A DNA stretch of 29,526 nucleotides, from the IMG/VR virus record IMGVR_UViG_3300034012_000267, positions 1 through 29,526 of that record; one strand, 5' to 3'. The notes beneath the pieces were generated by a model. That model made no database searches. It was not told the origin of the DNA and saw only the letters and a program-made list of their open reading frames with translations. Each line of letters starts with the position of its first letter. Position 1 is the stretch's first letter. Both the position numbers and the translations under genes were made by a program. Source of the DNA: a virus. This document shows, piece by piece, positions 6,100 through 12,032 of this stretch.

Positions 6100-6107
6100 C
6101 TTCCCAC

Positions 6108-6208
6108 GTTAACCTAGGTTTATGCTTATTGCAACACCAGAATACATAGCATTGTGTGTATGTATTTTTGTGTTTGGGGTGTTGACGCAGGGTTAACCCG
6201 TGTTAACA
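6108..6208. promoter_or_regulatory. Candidate operator cluster between cro-like gene and early operon
   Basis: The divergent intergenic space contains GTTAACC (6108-6114), the palindrome AACCTAGGTT (6111-6120), the palindrome GGGTTAACCC (6190-6199) and the palindrome TGTTAACA (6201-6208). The last two fall in the spacer and on the -10 box of promoter P2. Repeated TTAAC-centred palindromes beside a Cro-type gene are the expected layout of repressor operators. Binding itself is inferred. Confidence 0.55.
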
Positions 6209-6209
6209 T
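6182..6209 (+). promoter_or_regulatory. Early promoter P2
   Basis: TTGACG (6182-6187), a 16-bp spacer holding GGGTTAACCC, and TAACAT (6204-6209). TATATT at 6209-6214 is a better -10 by itself but would need a 21-bp spacer. The layout aligns with P1 and P3. The first early gene starts 50 nt downstream with a TAGGAAG SD. Confidence 0.6.
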
Positions 6210-6259
6210 ATATTCCATAGACAGCGCGGTGCTGGCTACCACAGATAGGAAGCAAAGCA

Positions 6260-6532
6260 ATGGAAATTACGATGACGGTTCTTCGCCGAATTTATAAAAG
6301 CTGCCAGCTTGATATGTTGGCCGGACATTACGGTCTAACGCTGGTAAAAACCTCTAGCGGCTGCCAAAACACTCGCAGCGGCTGGACGTTTACGGGGTCA
6401 GTTGATGCTTGGCGCAAACTTGCAGATGACGTTGACTTCCGTAGCTCTGGTGGCTTTAGCAGCGATTGCGCGACTCGCAAAACTGACGGCTTGCATGGCC
6501 GCATCAACAAGTATCTCGCCAAAGCCAAGTAA
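6260..6532 (+). CDS. Hypothetical small basic protein, first early gene
   Basis: A 90-aa protein, rich in Lys and Arg, of no recognised family. It contains GHYGLTLVKTSSGCQNTRSGWTFTG and a C-terminal basic helix GRINKYLAKAK. The start at 6260 is supported by TAGGAAG 7 nt upstream; a second Met at residue 5 lacks a better SD. As the first gene behind P2 and adjacent to the repressor, it is in the place where phages often encode host-takeover or regulatory proteins, but nothing in the sequence shows which. Confidence 0.75.
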   Translation: MEITMTVLRRIYKSCQLDMLAGHYGLTLVKTSSGCQNTRSGWTFTGSVDAWRKLADDVDFRSSGGFSSDCATRKTDGLHGRINKYLAKAK

Positions 6533-6539
6533 TCAATAT

Positions 6540-6560
6540 GGCGGGGACTTCAAACCCGCC
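6540..6560 (+). terminator. Hairpin between the first early gene and promoter P3
   Basis: GGCGGG (6540-6545) pairs with CCCGCC (6555-6560) over a 9-nt loop, 8 nt after the stop of the first early gene. It has no T-tract, so it is at best a weak terminator or an mRNA 3' stabiliser. It ends 2 nt before the -35 box of P3. Confidence 0.35.
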
Positions 6561-6562
6561 TG

Positions 6563-6591
6563 TTGACTCGGGGAATAACCTCGGTTAATAT
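6563..6591 (+). promoter_or_regulatory. Early promoter P3 for the recombination operon
   Basis: TTGACT (6563-6568), a 17-bp spacer and TAATAT (6586-6591, 5 of 6) form a strong sigma70-type promoter. The spacer contains GGG followed by AATAACC, and GGTTAATA overlaps the -10 box, again resembling the candidate operators. An AGGAG SD follows at 6616-6620. Confidence 0.75.
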
Positions 6592-6628
6592 ATCCCACGT
6601 TGATAGACACAACACAGGAGCAACAGAA

Positions 6629-6895
6629 ATGTTCAAGGATAAGTATTCAGCCCTCGGCACCTTCTACGCCCTCGGCAACAAGTTTGAAGTTGACGTTGAG
6701 TATTCGCAGGACATGGACAACAGCGTGTTCGTAGAAAGCGCCACCCTGATCGGCATCTACTTGGACAACGACAAACACGCCTCCTCGCTTAACCACAACA
6801 TCAAGCTAGACCTAACCGACCTGTCAGCCGACGACGAGTTTGAGTTGACCGAGATTGCCACCCTTGATGCGCTCCGCAACGGGGGTCTGGAATGA
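6629..6895 (+). CDS. Hypothetical acidic protein
   Basis: An 88-aa acidic protein starting MFKDKYSALGTFYALGNKFE. No domain is recognised. Asp and Glu dominate the C-terminal half (LDLTDLSADDEFELTEIATLDALRNGG), so a DNA-mimic or protein-binding role is possible but unproved. The ATG at 6629 has AGGAG 8 nt upstream; an in-frame TTG at 6563 lies inside the promoter and is rejected. It is the first gene behind P3, and its stop overlaps the next start by ATGA. Confidence 0.75.
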   Translation: MFKDKYSALGTFYALGNKFEVDVEYSQDMDNSVFVESATLIGIYLDNDKHASSLNHNIKLDLTDLSADDEFELTEIATLDALRNGGLE

Positions 6896-7014
6896 AATCT
6901 CCTTGGCCGCAATTCATAGCCATTGCCATCCTGTTTCTGATTGCTGCCGCTTGTGACCCGTGCGGTGACGGCGGTTGCACACCGGCAGAGGAGCGAGCTA
7001 GCCATGCACGATGA
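6892..7014 (+). CDS. Very small lipoprotein-like membrane protein
   Basis: A 40-aa protein: Met-Lys start, hydrophobic helix at residues 8-20 (FIAIAILFLIAAA), then C21 and a short Asp/Gly/Cys-rich tail containing CDPCGDGGC. The AAA-C junction resembles a lipobox although -3 is Ala rather than the usual Leu. The remaining Cys residues (24, 29) could form a disulfide in the periplasm. The ATG overlaps the preceding stop (ATGA), supporting coupled translation. It lies in the early operon, far from the lysis genes, which argues against an o-spanin. A superinfection-exclusion-type envelope role is conceivable but is inference. Confidence 0.55.
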   Translation: MKSPWPQFIAIAILFLIAAACDPCGDGGCTPAEERASHAR

Positions 7015-7132
7015 TGACCTGACTTGGTGGCATCACCAAGACGAACTGATGCAGCAGCTTGAAGAACAAGAACGCATAGACGCCTGTAACCGGGCATTGG
7101 ATGAACTAAAGGAGAATGACGATGCAGAGTGA
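7004..7132 (+). CDS. Small acidic helical hypothetical protein
   Basis: A 42-aa protein starting MHDDDLTWWHHQDELMQQLEEQERIDACNRALDELKENDD, essentially one long, highly charged helix with coiled-coil potential. The ATG at 7004 has GAGGAG 10 nt upstream; a longer in-frame version from 6941 would run through the lipoprotein gene and is rejected. It overlaps the preceding gene by 11 nt and the ERF gene by 11 nt. Function unknown. Confidence 0.6.
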   Translation: MHDDDLTWWHHQDELMQQLEEQERIDACNRALDELKENDDAE

Positions 7133-7763
7133 AACCATCGGCGCATTGGCCGCCGCATTAAGCAAAGCCCAAGCCGACATTACGGGTGCGCTGAAAGACA
7201 GCAGCAACCCGTTTTTCAAGTCCAAGTACGCCGATCTGGCGGCGTGTTGGGATGCCTGCCGTAAGCAGCTCGCGGCAAACGGTTTGTCGGTGATCCAGAC
7301 CACGCAGATGACCGAGCAGGGCTTGATGCTCGTCACCACGCTGGCTCACGCAAGCGGTGAGTGGATTGCAGGACAGATGCCCGTGCTGACCAAGGACAAC
7401 AGCCCGCAGGGGCAGGGCAGCGGCATCACTTACGCCCGTCGTTATGCCCTCGCAGCCATCGTGGGTTTGGCGCAGATTGATGATGACGCCGAGGCTGCAC
7501 AGGGACGGTTTACCAACGACCCGCGTGGCGATCTGGGTAAGAAGTTTGACCAGAGCAAACGCGACTCGTTTGTGCAGCAGTTTCGTAGCGCGTTTGACCT
7601 AGACGCCGAGGAAAAAGACATTGCCCTTGCCGTACTAGCCGTGCATGAGGCGCTGAACCCTGACCATGACCTGTATATCGCCGTGGCAGATGTGCTGACG
7701 GCAAAGGAACGGTCAGCGATCAAGAAGTACATTCAAATGGCAAAGGAGCAGAACCGTGGATAA
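7122..7763 (+). CDS. erf: ERF-family single-strand annealing recombinase
   Basis: A 213-aa protein that anneals complementary single strands in phage recombination and genome circularisation. The family hallmarks are present: an N-terminal helix (ALAAALSKAQADI), then SNPFFKSKYADLAACWDACRKQLAANGLSVIQTT (about 28-61), VTTLAHASGEWI, and the signature SPQGQGSGITYARRYALAAI followed by VGLAQIDDDAEAA (94-126). The ATG at 7122 is preferred over 7116 because AAAGGAG ends 7 nt before it, whereas 7116 is only 1 nt from the SD. The C-terminal third is helical and variable, as usual. It is followed by an SSB-like gene and a nuclease gene, a typical annealing-recombination set. Confidence 0.93.
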   Translation: MQSETIGALAAALSKAQADITGALKDSSNPFFKSKYADLAACWDACRKQLAANGLSVIQTTQMTEQGLMLVTTLAHASGEWIAGQMPVLTKDNSPQGQGSGITYARRYALAAIVGLAQIDDDAEAAQGRFTNDPRGDLGKKFDQSKRDSFVQQFRSAFDLDAEEKDIALAVLAVHEALNPDHDLYIAVADVLTAKERSAIKKYIQMAKEQNRG

Positions 7764-8040
7764 ATTTGACCCCAATATGCGTGGAGTCCTGTTTAAGAAC
7801 GACAAGCAAGGGAATGAACGCAGACCTGACTTTCGTGGGTCTTGCGTGATCAACAACGTGGATTTCAACGTGTCGGGCTGGAAGAAAACGAGCCAGAAAA
7901 CGGGTGATACCTACTTGTCGCTCAAGTTTGAGGCGAAGGGCGAGGGCAAGCTGTCGCGTAGTGGCGAACCGCAGCGCCAGCCGACCAAGCAGCCGCAGAT
8001 AACCGAGAAGAACTGGGACGACCTTGATACACCCTTCTGA
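7756..8040 (+). CDS. SSB-like protein with acidic C-terminal tip
   Basis: A 94-aa protein. The N-terminal FDPNMRGVLFKNDKQGNERRPDFRG belongs to a small phage family seen beside recombination genes. A compact beta region follows (GSCVINNVDFNVSGWKKT, DTYLSLKFEAKGEGK), then a Gln/Pro linker and the final residues NWDDLDTPF. That ending closely resembles the acidic tip of bacterial SSB (DDDIPF), which recruits repair enzymes. The call of a single-strand DNA-binding protein is inferred from this tip, the beta-rich body and the position right after ERF. The start is a GTG with AAAGGAG 7 nt upstream, and the gene overlaps ERF by 8 nt. Confidence 0.65.
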   Translation: MDKFDPNMRGVLFKNDKQGNERRPDFRGSCVINNVDFNVSGWKKTSQKTGDTYLSLKFEAKGEGKLSRSGEPQRQPTKQPQITEKNWDDLDTPF

Positions 8041-8494
8041 CTTTGAGGCACGGTTTAGGGCTAGTCGCCCGGCAGAGATTGTCGTGGCGACTTACCTACT
8101 CAACCTTGGGCATACGGTGACGTTGCCCAAGCGTCGTATGGCAAAAGACTTTGCTGACCGCAAAGAGTTTGCCGATAAGGGCGACGTATATGCCTCGGGT
8201 AAACGGATAGAGGTGAAGCACATCAAGCATGATTTTCAGTACGAGGCGTGGCCGTTTGAGACAGCCGCTATTTGTGCCAAGAAATCGTTTGATGCTGCCG
8301 ATCCGCGCCCCGACTACTACTACATCGTCAACGCAAGCCTAACCGTGGCGGCGCTGGTGGATGTGCGAACCACGTTCCCTGATTGGTTGGTGCGGAAAAT
8401 CACCGATAAGGAGCGTGGATACGATTACGACGTTTACGCCGTTGCGCCCGAGTATTTGGCGTGGCGGTACATAGACTTTGAGGAACGCTTATGA
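8024..8494 (+). CDS. PD-(D/E)XK-type nuclease in the recombination operon
   Basis: A 156-aa protein with the pattern RPAEIVVATYLLNLGHTV (E18), GDVYASGKRIEVKH (D54, E63, K65), followed by FETAAICAKKSF. This fits the E...D...ExK core of the PD-(D/E)XK superfamily. It may be the exonuclease partner of ERF or a junction nuclease. It is smaller than lambda exonuclease (226 aa) and is not recognisably of that family. The start is a TTG overlapping the SSB-like gene by 17 nt, with GGGACG 3-4 nt upstream; the next in-frame ATG would delete the N-terminal helix. The ATGA overlap with the glycosyltransferase couples the two. Confidence 0.75.
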   Translation: MIHPSDFEARFRASRPAEIVVATYLLNLGHTVTLPKRRMAKDFADRKEFADKGDVYASGKRIEVKHIKHDFQYEAWPFETAAICAKKSFDAADPRPDYYYIVNASLTVAALVDVRTTFPDWLVRKITDKERGYDYDVYAVAPEYLAWRYIDFEERL

Positions 8495-9159
8495 CGGAAC
8501 TCCCCATCTTCATCGGCTACGACAGCCGTGAGGACATCGCGTATCGGGTAGCGCGGCGCAGCATTGAACGCCATGCGCGTAACCCCATCTACATCCAGCC
8601 GATTGACCAAGCGTATATGCGCTCGGTAGGACTGTACTGGCGTCCTGACGATCCGCTTTCGTCAACGCAGTTTAGTTTCACCCGGTTTCTTGTCCCCTAC
8701 CTTTGTGAGTACAAGGGTTGGGCGGTGTTTCTGGACTGTGACTTCTTGGTACGGCATGACCTGACGCAGATATGGCGCTATGTTGATAAAGCGAAAGCGG
8801 TCTTTTGCGTACACCACGACTACAAGCCTACCGAGGCGGTCAAAATGGATGGCAAGGCGCAGCATCCCTACGCTCGCAAGAACTGGTCGTCGTTTATGTT
8901 CATCAACTGCGAGCATGAGGCAACGCAACGCCTCACGCCAGAGCTGGTGAACAGCGAGACGGGGATGTATCTGCACCAGTTTAAGTGGTGCGCTGACGAT
9001 CAGATTGGCGAGCTACCCATGACCTTCAACTACCTTGAAGGTTGGCACACCAAGGCTGACGAATCTGACCCGGTGTGCGTACACATGACCCGTGGCGGGC
9101 CGTGGTTCCCCGGCTACCAAGACGTTGAGTATGCCGAGGAGTGGAAGGCGTACACATGA
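8491..9159 (+). CDS. GT-A fold glycosyltransferase in the early operon
   Basis: A 222-aa protein with an N-terminal strand LPIFIGYDSREDIAYRVARRSI, the DxD motif in WAVFLDCDFLV (D82, D84), RKNWSSFMFINC and a C-terminal VCVHMTRGGPWF. These are typical of a family of small phage and bacterial glycosyltransferases related to GT8/GT-A enzymes. It uses a nucleotide sugar and a metal ion. It is not obviously a duplicate of the enzyme at 3535-4188; only the DxD core is shared. Early expression among recombination genes suggests that its acceptor is present early, such as host envelope glycans, a host protein or DNA. The ATG overlaps the nuclease stop (ATGA). Confidence 0.85.
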   Translation: MTELPIFIGYDSREDIAYRVARRSIERHARNPIYIQPIDQAYMRSVGLYWRPDDPLSSTQFSFTRFLVPYLCEYKGWAVFLDCDFLVRHDLTQIWRYVDKAKAVFCVHHDYKPTEAVKMDGKAQHPYARKNWSSFMFINCEHEATQRLTPELVNSETGMYLHQFKWCADDQIGELPMTFNYLEGWHTKADESDPVCVHMTRGGPWFPGYQDVEYAEEWKAYT

Positions 9160-9560
9160 AACGCATTTTCCCCGCCAACACGCCGCCAGAACAGATAGCC
9201 CATGCGGTGCTGCGAATGGTCAGCGGGCTGCCTAATAAACCGTTAGCGGTGACCGTAGAGCTATGGAAGAAGCCGCGCACGAACCAGCAAAACGCTTACC
9301 TGTGGGGCGTGGTGTATCCGGCCATCATGGAAGGCGGTGGCGAGGCGCTAGGCGGCTTTACGCGGGATGATGTCCACGAATGGCTGCTCGGGGAATGTTT
9401 CGGTTGGCAGACGCTAGAGGGCTTTGGGCGCAAGCGTATGCGACCGCTTAAACGATCCTCGGTGCTAAACAAACAAGAATTCAGCGATTACCTGACGTTT
9501 ATAGACACCAAATGTGCCGAGTTCGGCATCGCAATACCGGAGCCTTATGAGCCTGCGTAA
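9156..9560 (+). CDS. ninB: NinB-family recombination protein
   Basis: A 134-aa protein of the NinB (lambda Orf) family, which binds single-strand DNA and SSB and acts as a recombination mediator. The diagnostic piece is WKKPRTNQQNAYLWGVVYPAI, followed by FTRDDVHEWLLGECFG and LKRSSVLNKQEFSDYLTFID. The ATG at 9156 overlaps the glycosyltransferase stop (ATGA) and has GGAAGG 7 nt upstream; the in-frame GTG at 9141 is less likely. Its presence with ERF, an SSB-like protein and nucleases completes a lambdoid-style recombination set. Confidence 0.9.
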   Translation: MKRIFPANTPPEQIAHAVLRMVSGLPNKPLAVTVELWKKPRTNQQNAYLWGVVYPAIMEGGGEALGGFTRDDVHEWLLGECFGWQTLEGFGRKRMRPLKRSSVLNKQEFSDYLTFIDTKCAEFGIAIPEPYEPA

Positions 9561-9834
9561 AGAAGCCCGAGGGCGTGGTTGTACCGTGCGTATACCGAGC
9601 GTCTGTAACTTCAATTCCGAAACAGTCGTGCTGGCGCATATCCGCGTAACAGGGGTTAGCGGCATGGGGCTGAAGTCACCCGATCTGCTTGGGGCGTGGT
9701 GCTGTTCTAGCTGTCACGACGAGGTAGACGGCAGAACGCATAAAAGCGGGCTGTCACGCGATGAGCTACGCCTAGCCCATTACGACGGTATGGCTCGCAC
9801 CATCATGCAATTACACAAAGAGGGGTTGGTATGA
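9547..9834 (+). CDS. YbcO-like (DUF1364) putative nuclease
   Basis: A 95-aa protein of the phage family DUF1364 (E. coli DLP12 YbcO), considered an HNH-like metal-binding nuclease. Visible features are LRKEARGRGCTVRIPSVCN (C12, C20), ETVVLAHIR (H31), SGMGLKSPDLLGAW and CCSSCHDEVDG (C53, C56, H57, D58), the cysteine/histidine set that would bind metal. The ATG at 9547 has CGGAG 5 nt upstream; the in-frame frame from 9514 lies inside ninB. In lambdoid phages YbcO-type genes accompany ninB, as here. The substrate is not established. Confidence 0.88.
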   Translation: MSLRKEARGRGCTVRIPSVCNFNSETVVLAHIRVTGVSGMGLKSPDLLGAWCCSSCHDEVDGRTHKSGLSRDELRLAHYDGMARTIMQLHKEGLV

Positions 9835-10382
9835 ACTTTTGGGCTGACACGCCTTATCTCACCGCGTACGTGCGTAACGAGTTCCTACACGACCATGAGA
9901 AGGGCAAAGGTGAATTTACCCTTTGCACGGTATTTGGTTTTCGTGCTGAACCCATGCGCGTACCCTACTTTCAAATCATGTTGGAGTCAGGCGCACAATG
10001 GGCGCGTATCCCGATTCACGCGCTCTGTAGCAAGCCCTGCCCCGAAATGGCGTTACAGCTTGCGGTGTGGTGGGATAGCTTTAGCCGCAACTGTCAGGTC
10101 AAAGAAGTAGCGTTCCTGCGTAACCACCGGGTCAAGGCTATAGGGCGTGACGGGGTGCAGCGCCCGGGAACGTACTTGATGACGGTGTTCTGGTGTGACG
10201 GTGGTTGGAGCGAGATACCCGACCAGAGCAAAGACCATCACATTATCGCGTTGGATACAGGCCAGTTTATTGCTTACCCTAATAACAGGTTGTTATGGGC
10301 TGACCCGAGTTGGATCAGGGGAGAGGTGCCGAGGGATTGGCGTAGTCCGTCAACCAACTACAGCGTGGAGGCATTACCATGA
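9831..10382 (+). CDS. Conserved-looking phage hypothetical protein
   Basis: A 183-aa protein of no recognised family. It is rich in aromatic residues and looks like a mixed alpha/beta globular protein (MALQLAVWWDSFSRNCQVKEVAFL, DHHIIALDTGQFIAYPNNRLLWAD). There is no membrane segment or metal-binding cluster. The ATG overlaps the YbcO-like stop (ATGA). It belongs to the early operon, so a role in replication, recombination or host takeover is likely but unspecified. Confidence 0.75.
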   Translation: MNFWADTPYLTAYVRNEFLHDHEKGKGEFTLCTVFGFRAEPMRVPYFQIMLESGAQWARIPIHALCSKPCPEMALQLAVWWDSFSRNCQVKEVAFLRNHRVKAIGRDGVQRPGTYLMTVFWCDGGWSEIPDQSKDHHIIALDTGQFIAYPNNRLLWADPSWIRGEVPRDWRSPSTNYSVEALP

Positions 10383-10504
10383 AACGGCTTATAAAGGCTT
10401 TATGGCGGTTCTGGCGCGAACGTAGCGCCGAGGCTAACCGAGAGTGGTCAAGCGTCCCTAATCCCGAGTGGCGGGCATCCAGAGGCGGAAGGGATTACTT
10501 TTGA
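10379..10504 (+). CDS. Very small basic protein
   Basis: A 41-aa protein: MKRLIKALWRFWRERSAEAN then REWSSVPNPEWRASRGGRDYF. The N-terminal 18 residues form a Trp/Arg-rich amphipathic helix that could bind a membrane or nucleic acid. The ATGA overlap with the preceding gene and the TTGA overlap with the next gene favour it being real. Function unknown. Confidence 0.6.
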   Translation: MKRLIKALWRFWRERSAEANREWSSVPNPEWRASRGGRDYF

Positions 10505-10707
10505 TAGATAACGAATCTCCGCCGGGGGCGTGGCGCGACGAGATGGCGCGGATGCCGTGGAAGTTCAGCCAGCAGGTCAAGGTAGAGCAGGCGCTGGCAG
10601 CGGTGCGTCAGGCGGGGTTGGTCGTAGAGGCGACCGTGCTGGCGCTAGAAATTAAGACGATCCAAGATGAGCTAAAAACATTGCGCGCTCGTCCTGACGG
10701 CGCTTAA
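10501..10707 (+). CDS. Small helical protein at the end of the early operon
   Basis: A 68-aa protein, MIDNESPPGAWRDEMARMPWKF then QQVKVEQALAAVRQAGLVVEATVLALEIKTIQDELKTLRARP, mostly one or two helices ending in a coiled coil. A TTG at 10501 is chosen because it overlaps the previous stop as TTGA and GGAAGGGA lies about 8 nt upstream; an alternative GTG at 10468 would overlap the previous gene by 37 nt. The 3' end overlaps the convergent endolysin gene by 56 nt, leaving no room for a terminator between early and late operons. Confidence 0.65.
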   Translation: MIDNESPPGAWRDEMARMPWKFSQQVKVEQALAAVRQAGLVVEATVLALEIKTIQDELKTLRARPDGA

Positions 10708-11146
10708 CCAATCCCGGTAGCACCCGTCCTGCCGCCTTTGTCCACATCAGGAAGACGTCAGCAGCGCCCTCTATGTCCCCCCGGTTGTAGCGCATCCGTA
10801 TGCTGCTGCGCTGTAGGTTCCCAAGCCCGACGTTAAAGGCAAAGCTCACCAGAGCATCAAATTGGCCTTGATGATTAACAGCAGCAGGGCAAAGTCGGGC
10901 CACGCCGCGCTCAAACCGCGCAAGGTCTTGAGCAAGGAGAGCGTCCACCTCTCCCATCGTGAGCTGGCGATCCCAGCCATCGGGTATCGGTAGGTTCTTC
11001 CGATCCTCATACTTCACCGCTGCGTGTGAGGGGTCAATAACGTGTCCGACTCCAACCGTCCATAGCAGAGCCGGACACCGATAAGGGCGCATCCTTACGC
11101 CCTCATGGCATTTGACCATGCGGATAGCAGCGTCGGATACCTTCAC
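10652..11146 (-). CDS. GH24 endolysin (T4-type lysozyme)
   Basis: A 164-aa muramidase that hydrolyses the MurNAc-GlcNAc bond of peptidoglycan to release progeny. The active-site segment has E15 (CHEGVRMRPY), C24 (YRCPAL) and T30 (LLWTVGVGH). That gives the E-8aa-(D/C)-5aa-T spacing of GH24 enzymes with Cys in place of the Asp of T4 lysozyme. FDALVSFAFNVGLGNL and LMWTKAAGRVLPGLVKRRQDE are the usual substrate-groove helices. No signal peptide or SAR helix is obvious, so release depends on a holin. The start is GTG, overlapping the upstream holin stop (GTGA). It is the last gene of the late operon. Confidence 0.93.
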   Translation of the reverse strand: MKVSDAAIRMVKCHEGVRMRPYRCPALLWTVGVGHVIDPSHAAVKYEDRKNLPIPDGWDRQLTMGEVDALLAQDLARFERGVARLCPAAVNHQGQFDALVSFAFNVGLGNLQRSSIRMRYNRGDIEGAADVFLMWTKAAGRVLPGLVKRRQDERAMFLAHLGSS

Positions 11147-11628
11147 TTTTTCTGGAACGCTTGCGTACCAAACCAGAAGGCAATGATGCTGGAGAGAATC
11201 AGCATTTCATCGTCGCTGAATACGTTTTCCATCGCAATCGCAAACGGGATGCCGGTGGTGTAGGCGTACCAAACGCCTGCGATGTTCAGCGCGACCAACT
11301 CCAGCACAAAAATGTACGTCACAACCGGACGCACCGAGGCGCGTAGGTTAATCATCCATTGCGAGGCACCCTTACCAATCTCAACGTCGTGGCTGTAAAG
11401 CGCCTGACGCTCCTCGGCAGCGGTCTGCGTCTGGATTTGCTCCAGCTTGATTTCCTCAACCCGTGCCTGCGCGATAAACCCACGTTCTGCGAGGGCTAAC
11501 TCGCGCTCCTTCTGTGCGGCAACCAACGCAAGCTCATGCTTCTTGTCCTGCCGATCTTGGAAGATTTGCAGAATTTTGGGCAAACCGCCCGCAAGGAACG
11601 ACAGAAACGTGCTGACCATCGTCATCAT
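11143..11628 (-). CDS. 3TM-type holin (GTA_holin_3TM-like)
   Basis: A 161-aa membrane protein. An amphipathic N-terminal helix (3-22) is followed by a long charged coiled coil (25-80) and two C-terminal membrane segments (about 101-123 PVVTYIFVLELVALNIAGVWYAY and 141-158 EMLILSSIIAFWFGTQAF). The motif WMINLRASVRPV before the first membrane segment is typical of the phage and gene-transfer-agent holin family with three membrane segments (PF11351). It would form the lesion that releases the adjacent endolysin. It is coupled by ATGA to the upstream membrane protein and by GTGA to the endolysin. Confidence 0.82.
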   Translation of the reverse strand: MMTMVSTFLSFLAGGLPKILQIFQDRQDKKHELALVAAQKERELALAERGFIAQARVEEIKLEQIQTQTAAEERQALYSHDVEIGKGASQWMINLRASVRPVVTYIFVLELVALNIAGVWYAYTTGIPFAIAMENVFSDDEMLILSSIIAFWFGTQAFQKK

Positions 11629-12032
11629 TTGCTTGCCCTCACTACGTCATCACCTTTGGTGACCGTGACATGATCGCCCTCTACGTCTACGCGCATCGGC
11701 ATTTCCTTGCGATCAAGCCGATCTAGTTTAGCGATCAATTCCTTGATTACCTCAAACTCGGGCTTGTCCTCTTTCTCCACCGTGCCAGCGATAGATGCCA
11801 ACATGGAGATAAGGGCGGTCAGCGAGGCACCAAGCAGCCCCATCACAGCAGCGATCTTTTCGCTATCCAGCGCAAGGCTAGAGAGAACGCCAATGACTAC
11901 GATAGCGGTGATGTATTTAAGGCCATCCTTGCCGATAGCCTTGCCCGCTACGTCTTTGGCGCTGCTCTGGGCTTCAAGGCGCTGTAACTCGGCCTTGATC
12001 TGCACCTTGAGCAGTTCAATGTCCTCGCTCAC
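11625..12032 (-). CDS. Two-span membrane protein of the lysis cassette
   Basis: A 135-aa protein. A helical charged N-terminus (1-38) is followed by two hydrophobic segments, about 39-55 (KYITAIVVIGVLSSLAL) and 60-83 (IAAVMGLLGASLTALISMLASIAG). The C-terminal 50 residues are soluble (EFEVIKELIAKLDRLDRK). No family is recognised. Its position directly upstream of the 3TM holin and endolysin suggests a second holin, antiholin or pinholin. The start is a GTG overlapping the upstream stop (GTGA) with a weak SD. Confidence 0.72.
   Translation of the reverse strand: MSEDIELLKVQIKAELQRLEAQSSAKDVAGKAIGKDGLKYITAIVVIGVLSSLALDSEKIAAVMGLLGASLTALISMLASIAGTVEKEDKPEFEVIKELIAKLDRLDRKEMPMRVDVEGDHVTVTKGDDVVRASK

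Noticed and set aside
6182-6214. Pairing of TTGACG with TATATT as the P2 promoter
   Set aside because: This would need a 21-bp spacer; TAACAT at 16 bp fits and aligns with P1 and P3.
5932-10707. Evidence for lysogeny
   Set aside because: A Cro-like gene and operators are present, but no integrase, excisionase, CI-type repressor or attachment site is visible, so a temperate lifestyle cannot be claimed.
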